Positions 1 to 4,817 of a stretch of 7,404 nucleotides of DNA are shown piece by piece. How positions within the stretch are numbered: position 1 is the first letter of the stretch; each line of letters begins with the position of its first letter. This stretch comes from Candidatus Hodarchaeota archaeon (GTDB taxonomy: Archaea > Asgardarchaeota > Heimdallarchaeia > Hodarchaeales > YT1-057). A program made the translations under genes and the position numbers. The notes under the pieces are model-generated. The model made no database searches and was not told the DNA's origin. It worked only from the letters and a program-made list of their open reading frames with translations. The stretch spans positions 1 to 7,404 of the forward strand of contig JAEOTI010000493.1 of NCBI GenBank assembly GCA_016839955.1. Direction: 5' to 3'.

Positions 1-500
1 GAGCCCTTTAAGGATGCAATTGTAGCAATAGAGCCATCAAGCGCAATAAGACCATATTCATCTTTATCCTCGAGATGTTCAGCTAAATACTCAGTATGAA
101 AACGAGAATCACATACATACAATTTTCGAGAGACTGGTTCTGGTGGTGTTAACACATACATCTCGTTCTTTCCAGTCGTCGAAACTCCACCAAAGATCAC
201 AAAACCTGATTTTGGCGATTTTTGACCAAGAATTTTTAGCCGACCAATTATTGCCTGTAAAGCTGTTGTTACATTCTTCCTGGTAGTTTTACTACGAATG
301 TTCGCAGCTGTTCCAACTTCTTCGGTTAGTTCTGATACAAAATCAGAGAGAACTCTACCAGGAGGAATATATAAGGAGACTAAACATGTGCTACCATCTT
401 GAGACTGCTTATTTGTTATCTCTTTTAGCTGTTTTTTCAATCTATACTTTCGAAAACTACCTTCTGTCTCATCTTTAAGTTTATCTTTTGCTTTACTCAA
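1..500 (-). CDS. prf1: Peptide chain release factor aRF1, N-terminal part (runs off left edge)
   Basis: This is the archaeal/eukaryotic class I release factor, which reads stop codons in the ribosomal A site and triggers peptide release. It was translated by hand from the minus strand; 166 codons are visible and the C-terminal GGQ-bearing part lies outside the window. The N domain is clear: VSLYIPPG near residues 41-48, then GTAANIRSKTTRKNV at 63-77, VIFGG at 101-105, and LTPPEP followed by YVCDSRFHTE (the YxCxxxF motif, Y128 to F134). The stop-codon motif, normally NIKS, reads NIRS here (67-70). I chose the TTG at 498-500 as start because it gives an N-terminus of normal length. An in-frame GTG at 510-512 is the alternative, and a stop lies at about 537-539. 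The gene is divergent from the arginase-fold gene with only 38 bases between starts. Family identity is secure; the start is less so. Confidence 0.93.
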   Translation of the reverse strand, partial: MSKAKDKLKDETEGSFRKYRLKKQLKEITNKQSQDGSTCLVSLYIPPGRVLSDFVSELTEEVGTAANIRSKTTRKNVTTALQAIIGRLKILGQKSPKSGFVIFGGVSTTGKNEMYVLTPPEPVSRKLYVCDSRFHTEYLAEHLEDKDEYGLIALDGSIATIASLKG

Positions 501-538
501 TATCAGGCCCACAATTTTTCCATTGAAATCTTCTAGTC

Positions 539-1612
539 ATGGAAAAGAATACTTTTTTCCCTTTTTTTGGATTTGTATCTAATGCAATGAACTTGTTTTT
601 TAATAGAGAATGCCTTCCTTCAGGTGTTAGTTTCTTCTCTTTTTACCTAGAAGATTATTGGTTATTTCAGTCTGTTGAAAAAATTTCCAACAAACTTCCA
701 AAAGCTGATTGGACAGGAATTTTCGATACATTTTCTTTATGGAGCGAAGCAAATTTCAAAACGGACCAAAATAGCCTATTTCCATTTAAGAAAGAAAAAA
801 ATAACAATCTTTCGTCTAAGTACAACATTAAGAATTACACAAAATCTAAACCCTTAGCAAAGGTTCTCGAAACGGGTTACCAACCTTCAAAAATCACTCT
901 TTCACCGACTCACATAGTTTCTCGTCTTTCATATGAACATTTTGTGAAAGAATATCCGAATCTAATGGTTGTATGTATTGATGCTCATGATGATCGTGGG
1001 GAGATTAACTTCCCAGATAATTTATGGCTCCATCCAGAAATTGTTCCAAAAACTGTACTAATCGGAGGAAAAACTGCAGGTACTAATGTGAATGGTCATG
1101 ATGTTGTGTATAAAAATCATTTTGGAACTATTAAAGAAACAATCGAGTCCCATCAGCTAATTAAAGCTCTAGCAAATCAAAATATCTTGTTAAGTATAGA
1201 TTTAGATTATTTTCAGGAATCTGAATGGGGTTTTCCAACCTATTTACTTAGAGAGAAATTTACAGGGCATTCACAGAATATTTATCATCGTTTTATGGAT
1301 TATCTATCCATAAATCCTAATATTTCTAACGAAAGCATCTTAATAGGGCAAATTCTTGGTTTATTCTCATCTCAAAACGAAATTGATGATTTTAAAAAGA
1401 AAAGAATAGAAGCTATCAAGTTAGAAGGTGAGAGAGTACAGAAAGAAGTTATGTTGATAATAGAATTTCTAATTGAAAATGGGTGTAATATCACGACAGT
1501 TGATATTTGTGAGTTCTGTTTTCCCCTAGATTGCCAATTCACAGGTAGAAAACAACTCGAGAAACTATTCAACCTTTTAGTAGGTGAATTGATATCTGGG
1601 AGTCATGTGTGA
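539..1612 (+). CDS. Arginase/ureohydrolase-fold protein of unknown substrate
   Basis: I do not recognise this as a named protein, but it carries in order the metal-binding motifs of the arginase/agmatinase fold. H125 in SPTHIVS replaces the usual GGDH. D148, H150 and D152 lie in IDAHDD, and D221 and D223 in SIDLDYF. VDICEFCFP (321-329) resembles the arginase segment whose Glu binds the guanidinium group, here E325. All six expected metal ligands are therefore present, which suggests an active binuclear metal hydrolase. The first 100 or so residues, rich in Phe and Lys, have no recognisable counterpart. At 357 aa it is longer than typical arginases (about 300). The ATG follows an in-frame stop at 524-526, so no longer start is possible. 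It overlaps the convergent UMP kinase gene by 10 bases. Neither neighbour suggests a substrate. It could equally be an arginase-like protein of the UPF0489 type. Confidence 0.68.
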   Translation: MEKNTFFPFFGFVSNAMNLFFNRECLPSGVSFFSFYLEDYWLFQSVEKISNKLPKADWTGIFDTFSLWSEANFKTDQNSLFPFKKEKNNNLSSKYNIKNYTKSKPLAKVLETGYQPSKITLSPTHIVSRLSYEHFVKEYPNLMVVCIDAHDDRGEINFPDNLWLHPEIVPKTVLIGGKTAGTNVNGHDVVYKNHFGTIKETIESHQLIKALANQNILLSIDLDYFQESEWGFPTYLLREKFTGHSQNIYHRFMDYLSINPNISNESILIGQILGLFSSQNEIDDFKKKRIEAIKLEGERVQKEVMLIIEFLIENGCNITTVDICEFCFPLDCQFTGRKQLEKLFNLLVGELISGSHV

Positions 1613-2283
1613 ATAATTGTGCCGATTTCTGGTTCAAATGGATTTTCTATAGCCTTTTTAATTTTCTTTAGATCCTTGGATACAATAACAATCGGAATAG
1701 ACACTCTTTCAGCGATTTTTGTGGCGATAAGAGTAAAAGGTGCATTAGCTCCGGCTCCAATATCCTCTCGTCTAAAAAGATCAAAAAATTCAGTATATTT
1801 CAATTTGCTGAATTTTTTAGCGTTAGGATATTTCTGCGGATCACGATCATACACAGCATCAACATTTGTAATGTTAATTATTGATTTTGCATTAAAATAA
1901 TCTGCTATAATAGCTGCATCTTCATCGGTTTTTAATGCTGGGAGATAACCTCCACAAACAGCTACTTTATTTCGTTCTAACTGCTCAATAAGGTTTTCGA
2001 AGTGCCTAGGTAGCACTTGAGAACAGTATCCGTGTAGATAGTTTGCAAGAAGACGAGAATTCAACCATGTGGGTTCAATCCCCATAATGTCTTTTTCTCC
2101 TTCAGATAGACCTTCTGGTAGAGCTTTGATATATTGCCTTGCAACAGCTCCGCCTCCACATACTATCACAAATTGATAATTTTCGTCCATCTTTTCTTTA
2201 ATAAGTTGTGATAACCCTGCTAAAAACTCTTTATCAATAGTTCCAGGATTTATCACTGATCCACCTAAACTTAACACAATCAT
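1603..2283 (-). CDS. pyrH: UMP kinase, archaeal PyrH type
   Basis: The enzyme phosphorylates UMP to UDP with ATP in pyrimidine nucleotide synthesis and belongs to the amino acid kinase fold. Visible motifs are LGGS at residues 6-9, the glycine loop CGGGAVAR (42-49), and the UMPK-type segment DIMGIEPTWLNSRLLA (65-80). A second GG lies at 111-112, followed by KTDEDAAIIADY (118-129) and the nucleotide-binding NVDAVYDRDP (140-149). At 226 aa it matches the usual archaeal length. The ATG is preceded on the minus strand by GGAG about nine bases upstream, which supports this start. The stop codon is TGA, inside the 10-base overlap with the convergent arginase-fold gene. Isopentenyl phosphate kinase shares the fold but is longer and lacks the DxxGI..T.LN segment, so UMP kinase is preferred. 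Confidence 0.92.
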   Translation of the reverse strand: MIVLSLGGSVINPGTIDKEFLAGLSQLIKEKMDENYQFVIVCGGGAVARQYIKALPEGLSEGEKDIMGIEPTWLNSRLLANYLHGYCSQVLPRHFENLIEQLERNKVAVCGGYLPALKTDEDAAIIADYFNAKSIINITNVDAVYDRDPQKYPNAKKFSKLKYTEFFDLFRREDIGAGANAPFTLIATKIAERVSIPIVIVSKDLKKIKKAIENPFEPEIGTIIHT

Positions 2284-2374
2284 CCGATTAACTCCGTTTA
2301 AATTCCAATTAAAATTGTTTGATCAAGTATTTCAATATTTTATCTTAAGAATAAACCTTCATTATGGTCTAGAG

Positions 2375-2384
2375 TTTATATAAA
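2375..2384. promoter_or_regulatory. Symmetric TATA-like box between divergent pyrH and nep1
   Basis: TTTATATAAA is a perfect palindrome lying almost midway in the 204-base gap 2284-2487, so it could serve as TATA box in either direction. With start sites about 25 bases downstream, leaders would be about 70 nt toward pyrH and about 80 nt toward nep1. On the minus strand it is preceded by CCAA, a weak BRE-like context. A second AT-rich candidate for nep1 lies near 2434-2447. The rest of the gap is AT-rich with short inverted repeats. TATA-like strings arise easily in such DNA, so this is tentative. Confidence 0.4.
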
Positions 2385-2487
2385 TTGGATACTAATTGAA
2401 TAAAATCAATTGTCAAATCTCTTAGATTCTTTATCGATATAATAATTAATGTAAATATACTCAATTAAGTTAGGAAAATGCGGGCCA

Positions 2488-3195
2488 TTGACAAAATTTA
2501 CTATTATTCTCTTTGATTCTTCCTTACAAACTGTCTCTGAGTTGTCTAATTCTTTTAAAAAACACAAATCTATTCATAATGACGCTATTCGAGAAAACTG
2601 TTCACCTAATGAACTCATTGTTGATAACGCCCGTCATTACCCTGCTTTTAAAACGATAAAAACTCAGAATGTCCAGAAAATGGGGCGTCCTGATATAATT
2701 CATCATAGTCTAGTATCATTAATTCATCATCCTGTTTTTTCTTCAGGAATGACCTCCGCATACGTCCATACTCTCGGTAATCTCTATTTTAAAATTCCAA
2801 ATAATTGGAGAATTCCCGCTAATTATATTCGATTCTTAGGGTTAATGAGACAACTATTTCAAAATGGTTTTGTTCCCTCACAACCTCAAAAGAAAATTCT
2901 CTCGCTTCATAAAGGATCTCTAGTAAATTTAATTAAGGAAGAGAACTTAGAGGGTAAAAAAATTCTTTTTTCAACCTCAGGAAAAGAAATATCTTTAAAC
3001 AAACTAATTTTAAGGGAGATGGAGTTGGAATCAAGAGTTGTATTTCTTATTGGCGGTTATCAAAAAGGAAATCCTTCCCAAGAGGTACTAGAACTATCAA
3101 ATGAAGTTTATTCTATTTTACCATCAAATTTAACGACATGGACAACAATTTCTCTAGTAATGAATTCTTTGATGAACCACCCTTCTACTTCTTGA
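2488..3195 (+). CDS. nep1: rRNA pseudouridine-N1 methyltransferase Nep1/Emg1
   Basis: Nep1 is a SPOUT (trefoil-knot) methyltransferase. It uses S-adenosylmethionine to N1-methylate a pseudouridine in the loop of small-subunit rRNA helix 31 and helps 30S assembly. Diagnostic segments are KMGRPDIIHHSL (64-75), AYVHTLGN (91-98), NWRIPANYIRFLGLM (106-120) and the cofactor/knot region VVFLIGGYQKGNPS (184-197). At 235 aa it is of normal archaeal length. The best start is a TTG at 2488, because the typical N-terminal strand FTIILFDSSL begins three codons later and there is no in-frame ATG nearby. The ribosome-binding site is weak. An out-of-frame ATG at 2478 opens a 12-codon reading frame that overlaps this start. 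The gene is followed after 10 bases by a Nudix gene, probably in the same transcript. Confidence 0.93.
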   Translation: MTKFTIILFDSSLQTVSELSNSFKKHKSIHNDAIRENCSPNELIVDNARHYPAFKTIKTQNVQKMGRPDIIHHSLVSLIHHPVFSSGMTSAYVHTLGNLYFKIPNNWRIPANYIRFLGLMRQLFQNGFVPSQPQKKILSLHKGSLVNLIKEENLEGKKILFSTSGKEISLNKLILREMELESRVVFLIGGYQKGNPSQEVLELSNEVYSILPSNLTTWTTISLVMNSLMNHPSTS

Positions 3196-3205
3196 GGATT
3201 AAGTT

Positions 3206-3793
3206 ATGCTCCTGACTGATGATTTAATCCAACAAGCAATCAAGCTATATGGCAAACCACGACTAATCAAATCAGAAATTACTTTCAAGGAATGGGAATG
3301 GTCTTATCTTGGTCCTTCCATTTCAAAGAACCGTTTTCACGATATTACATTATTTATTCAATATAATAAAGAAAAATTTGTGACAATACAAAAGCCCTAT
3401 TATTCTATTTTGGGTGATACAAGCAATATTTTTAGAGTTCCTAGTGGAGGATTACGTTCATCAGAAAACATTACCCAAGCAGCATTACGTGAGGCTTTGG
3501 AAGAGACTGGACTTACGATTCGATTAATAAGATTTGTTTTACTCTGCCAGACTAACATAATCGTAGAAAATCGGGGTGTTTTTCCTTGGAAAACCATTAT
3601 CTTCACTGCAAAACCGGTTAGTGGATCTTTGGGAGCCTTTGACAAGGAAGAAATTTCAAATGTAGCAGTTCACACCCGAGAAGAGTTACAGGGTCCAATA
3701 AGAACAGCTCTATTAAATTCAGGCTGGGGAGGCTTTCAATATCGTGTTTTTTTGACAGATAAAACATTCGATATTGTATTTCAGAACAAATAA
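3206..3793 (+). CDS. Nudix hydrolase
   Basis: A perfect Nudix box (GX5EX7REUXEEXGU) occupies residues 81-103, with G81, E87, R95-E96, E99-E100 and G102. It binds divalent metal and hydrolyses a nucleoside diphosphate linked to another group. The box is preceded by strand segments (HDITLFIQYN, then FRVPSGG) and followed by TIIFTAKPV, as in the Nudix alpha-beta-alpha sandwich. The protein is 195 aa, and the first 40 residues look like an added N-terminal piece. The ATG has a GAGG ribosome-binding site at about 3194-3197 that overlaps the Nep1 stop, so the two genes are probably translated from one message. The substrate cannot be read from the sequence. Candidates include NDP-sugars, dinucleotide polyphosphates, NADH or damaged nucleotides. 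A tRNA gene ends about 20 bases downstream on the other strand. Confidence 0.9.
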   Translation: MLLTDDLIQQAIKLYGKPRLIKSEITFKEWEWSYLGPSISKNRFHDITLFIQYNKEKFVTIQKPYYSILGDTSNIFRVPSGGLRSSENITQAALREALEETGLTIRLIRFVLLCQTNIIVENRGVFPWKTIIFTAKPVSGSLGAFDKEEISNVAVHTREELQGPIRTALLNSGWGGFQYRVFLTDKTFDIVFQNK

Positions 3794-3812
3794 AAGAAGA
3801 GTAAACAACTTT
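3794..3812 (-). terminator. Possible T-rich terminator for tRNA-Phe
   Basis: Read on the minus strand, the bases just beyond the encoded CCA of tRNA-Phe are pyrimidine- and T-rich, with short T runs ending in a TTTT that reaches the nudix stop. Archaeal RNA polymerase terminates at such T tracts. The runs are short, so support is modest. Confidence 0.3.
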
Positions 3813-3922
3813 TGGTGCCGAGGGCGTGATTTGAACACGCGACGTTCGTCTGCTAAGCAAAAGCTAGCTCAACAGAAACCGGATCTTCAGTCCGGCGCTC
3901 TCCCGGTCTAAGCTACCTCGGC
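3813..3922 (-). tRNA. tRNA-Phe(GAA) with an extra variable-region hairpin; CCA encoded
   Basis: The acceptor stem is GCCGAGG with CCTCGGC, followed by discriminator A and an encoded CCA (3813-3815). The D stem is GCTT with GAGC, and the loop contains GG. The anticodon stem is CCGGA/TCCGG around loop CTGAAGA, giving anticodon GAA at 3886-3888. The T arm is GCGTG-TTCAAAT-CACGC. All arms pair fully, so the gene looks functional. The abnormal part is the variable region, 38 nt (3841-3878) instead of about 5. It folds into a long hairpin, annotated separately as a probable noncanonical intron. The tRNA lies 45 bases downstream of the eL37 stop on the same strand, so it may be co-transcribed or have its own promoter around 3946-3952. 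Confidence 0.93.
3845..3877 (-). other. Probable noncanonical tRNA intron in variable region of tRNA-Phe
   Basis: About 33 nt exceed a normal variable loop. They form a 9-bp stem, CTGTTGAGC (3875-3867) with GCTTAGCAG (3858-3850), closed by an 8-nt loop. Near its base, flanking bases GTT and AAC can also pair, leaving a short bulge on the 3' strand only. That resembles a relaxed bulge-helix-loop substrate of archaeal splicing endonuclease rather than a strict bulge-helix-bulge. Exact splice points cannot be fixed by eye. A retained long variable arm is the alternative. Confidence 0.6.
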
Positions 3923-3925
3923 ATT

Positions 3926-3943
3926 TTTAGATTAAATTCTAAA
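3926..3943. repeat. Short inverted repeat between eL37 and tRNA-Phe
   Basis: TTTAGA and TCTAAA flank a 6-base spacer in the 45-base gap upstream of tRNA-Phe. It could form a weak hairpin in a transcript from eL37 into the tRNA, but the DNA is AT-rich and chance is a fair explanation. Confidence 0.3.
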
Positions 3944-3967
3944 TTAGTCATAAAATGGCTTTTTTCA

Positions 3968-4156
3968 CTACCTAATCCTGTGTTTACGGTTAATAGTTTT
4001 ACGTCCCCATTTATATTTCCTAAGTTTCGCACTTGGATACCCACAGTGAGCACATCGTTTCTTTTGAAGGTGATAGGAATGAAATCCACATCGACGGCAT
4101 CGAATATGAGTTTTTTTTCCACTACGTCTTCCTCTTGATGGTGTACCTTTTGTCAT
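3968..4156 (-). CDS. rpl37e: Large-subunit ribosomal protein eL37
   Basis: eL37 is a small zinc-binding protein of the archaeal/eukaryotic 50S/60S subunit that contacts 23S rRNA. The 62-aa product opens with the signature MTKGTPS. It has the four zinc-ligand cysteines C20, C23, C35 and C38 (CRRCG then CAHCG), and includes the family segments SYHLQKKRCAHCGYPSAK and LRKYKWGRK. About a third of its residues are basic, as expected for rRNA binding. A GAGG ribosome-binding site lies about nine bases upstream of the ATG. The gene starts 31 bases after the Sm-like gene stop on the same strand. This LSm-eL37 pairing recurs in many archaeal genomes and is taken to be an operon. The stop codon is TAG. 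Confidence 0.97.
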   Translation of the reverse strand: MTKGTPSRGRRSGKKTHIRCRRCGFHSYHLQKKRCAHCGYPSAKLRKYKWGRKTINRKHRIR

Positions 4157-4187
4157 AATAAATTCCTCTTATTTATTTGATTAGATA

Positions 4188-4421
4188 TTAAGGTGGACTA
4201 ATAAGAACCACGTTATCTCCTCTTAACACAATTTTACCTAATTTCTCGCCGGATTCACCTTCAGTGTTTGCTAGTACTTCTGCCTCTTCTAGAACTAAGT
4301 TCAGATGGGCATCATAGGAGCGGAGAATGCCCCGAACTTCTTTATTTCCTCTTAAACGCAGAAGAATTGTTTTATTCAAACTCTTTTGAAGGAGATCCAG
4401 AGGTTTTTGCAGTTTTTCCAT
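4188..4421 (-). CDS. Sm-like archaeal protein (LSm/SmAP)
   Basis: The 77-aa product is a single Sm fold, expected to form a heptameric ring that binds U-rich RNA and takes part in RNA metabolism. An N-terminal helix (PLDLLQKSLN, 7-16) precedes the Sm1 motif at about 18-48, including the family pattern SYDAHLNLVLEEAE (35-48) with D37 and N41. After a short linker rich in Glu and Gly comes the Sm2 motif GKIVLRGDNVVLISPP (62-77) with R67-G68. D37, N41 and R67 correspond to residues that line the uridine pocket in this family. The ATG at 4421 is preceded by GGCGG, a weak ribosome-binding site, and by a strongly A-rich leader. The gene lies 86 bases downstream of tRNA-Glu on the same strand and just upstream of eL37. 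Confidence 0.96.
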   Translation of the reverse strand: MEKLQKPLDLLQKSLNKTILLRLRGNKEVRGILRSYDAHLNLVLEEAEVLANTEGESGEKLGKIVLRGDNVVLISPP

Positions 4422-4454
4422 ATACTGGCCGCCTTTTTTTTGGTATTATTTTTT

Positions 4455-4462
4455 TTTAAATT
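4455..4462 (-). promoter_or_regulatory. Candidate TATA element for the LSm-eL37 operon
   Basis: On the minus strand AATTTAAA followed by an A tract lies about 35 bases upstream of the LSm ATG. A start site about 25 bases downstream would leave a leader of roughly a dozen bases. The whole segment 4433-4458 is A-rich on this strand, so the match is weak. Confidence 0.28.
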
Positions 4463-4537
4463 GGTGGATTTTTTCAATGTGTGCTTGAAAACCTTATCTA
4501 GGTATAGTGGTGCTCCGACCGGGATTTGAACCCGGGT

Positions 4538-4573
4538 ATCCGCAAACTGTCCGTAATGGACTGAAACGGCTTT
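4538..4573 (-). other. Probable noncanonical intron 2 of tRNA-Glu (after anticodon stem)
   Basis: The 40 bases at 4536-4575 replace a variable loop of 4-5. A bulge-helix-bulge-like fold is possible. CGCA (4578-4575) pairs with TGCG (4544-4541), flanked by 3-base bulges GAA on the 5' strand and GAT on the 3' strand. The intron interior holds a GTCC/GGAC hairpin. Cleavage inside those bulges would leave about 5-6 variable bases. The outer helix is poor and must compete with the anticodon stem, so boundaries are approximate. Confidence 0.6.
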
Positions 4574-4598
4574 CTGCGGGGCGAAAGCCCGCAATGCT

Positions 4599-4626
4599 TT
4601 CAGCTTTGGTTCTATAAAACCATATG
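4599..4626 (-). other. Probable noncanonical intron 1 of tRNA-Glu (D arm)
   Basis: Between GGCC of the D loop and AGCAT of the 3' D-stem strand lie about 28 extra bases with a TGGTT/AACCA hairpin (4607-4622, 6-nt loop). GTG of the 5' D strand pairs with CAT at 4594-4596, as in archaeal tRNA-Glu. I could not draw a strict bulge-helix-bulge, so the endpoints may shift by several bases. Confidence 0.55.
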
Positions 4627-4740
4627 GGCCGAGCTACACCATCGGAGCAAAGGAGTTATTACCTTTAATGTGGTTTTCTCAACTATCATGGGCATTTAAT
4701 GGCAATCTGGTTCTCTAGCTTCTACGCCAGCGAAGTTCCT

Positions 4741-4753
4741 TAAAAAATATTGG
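4741..4753 (+). promoter_or_regulatory. Candidate promoter element for rnp4
   Basis: A TAAAAAATATTGG stretch, about 70 bases upstream of the RNase P protein ATG, is the best TATA-like run in the 169-base gap 4649-4817. It follows a relatively GC-richer segment (4700-4740) in which CTGG and CCAG could close a hairpin. The assignment rests on composition and position only. Confidence 0.3.
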
Positions 4754-4770
4754 TAATAATGTCCATCATT

Positions 4771-4788
4771 CTTAAGAAACTTAAGAAA
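4771..4788 (+). repeat. Tandem 9-bp repeat in the rnp4 leader
   Basis: CTTAAGAAA occurs twice head to tail (4771-4779 and 4780-4788). Each copy contains the palindrome CTTAAG, and TTCTTAAGAA at 4769-4778 is itself a perfect 10-base palindrome. It lies 30-47 bases before the RNase P protein ATG, a position where a regulator binding site or leader structure could act. Confidence 0.6.
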
Positions 4789-4804
4789 GGAATTTCCAGT
4801 TGAA

Positions 4805-4810
4805 GGAGTG
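4805..4810 (+). promoter_or_regulatory. Strong Shine-Dalgarno site for rnp4
   Basis: GGAGTG sits seven bases before the ATG at 4818, and fixes that start. It is among the clearest ribosome-binding sites in the window. Confidence 0.65.
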
Positions 4811-4817
4811 AAGAATA

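Larger units (their letters stand above)
4508..4648 (-). tRNA. tRNA-Glu(TTC) interrupted by two noncanonical insertions; CCA encoded
   Basis: The acceptor stem is GCTCCGA with TCGGAGC, then discriminator A and an encoded CCA (4508-4510). The T arm is CCGGG-TTCAAAT-CCCGG. Bases 8 onward (TGGTGTAG..CGGCC) match the characteristic D arm of archaeal tRNA-Glu. The anticodon arm is GCGGG-CTTTCGC-CCCGC, with anticodon TTC at 4583-4585. The gene is 141 bases, against about 78 expected. The surplus falls in two places, about 28 bases between the D loop and the 3' half of the D stem, and about 35 bases between the anticodon stem and T stem. Removing both leaves a standard tRNA. It is divergent from the RNase P protein gene and upstream of LSm on the same strand. 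Confidence 0.9.

Noticed and set aside
1619..1900. Plus-strand reading frame antisense to UMP kinase
   Set aside because: It lies wholly within a well-supported kinase gene and reads as a shadow frame.
3618..3860. Minus-strand reading frame over the nudix 3' end and tRNA-Phe
   Set aside because: It is antisense to a clear Nudix gene and overlaps the tRNA; no family resemblance.
3813..3922. A class II tRNA (Ser or Leu) because of the long variable arm
   Set aside because: The anticodon is GAA and the acceptor, D and anticodon arms match archaeal tRNA-Phe; the variable-region hairpin is better explained as an insertion.
3913..4122. Minus-strand 69-residue frame overlapping eL37
   Set aside because: eL37 in the neighbouring frame has diagnostic cysteines and a good ribosome-binding site; this frame is its shadow.
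4376..4594. A 72-residue minus-strand reading frame ending within LSm
   Set aside because: It runs through tRNA-Glu and into the LSm gene in another frame, with composition typical of a chance frame.
4607..4622. TGGTT/AACCA hairpin as the anticodon arm of the upstream tRNA
   Set aside because: Its loop has six bases with no sensible anticodon, whereas GCGGG-CTTTCGC-CCCGC gives a proper Glu arm.
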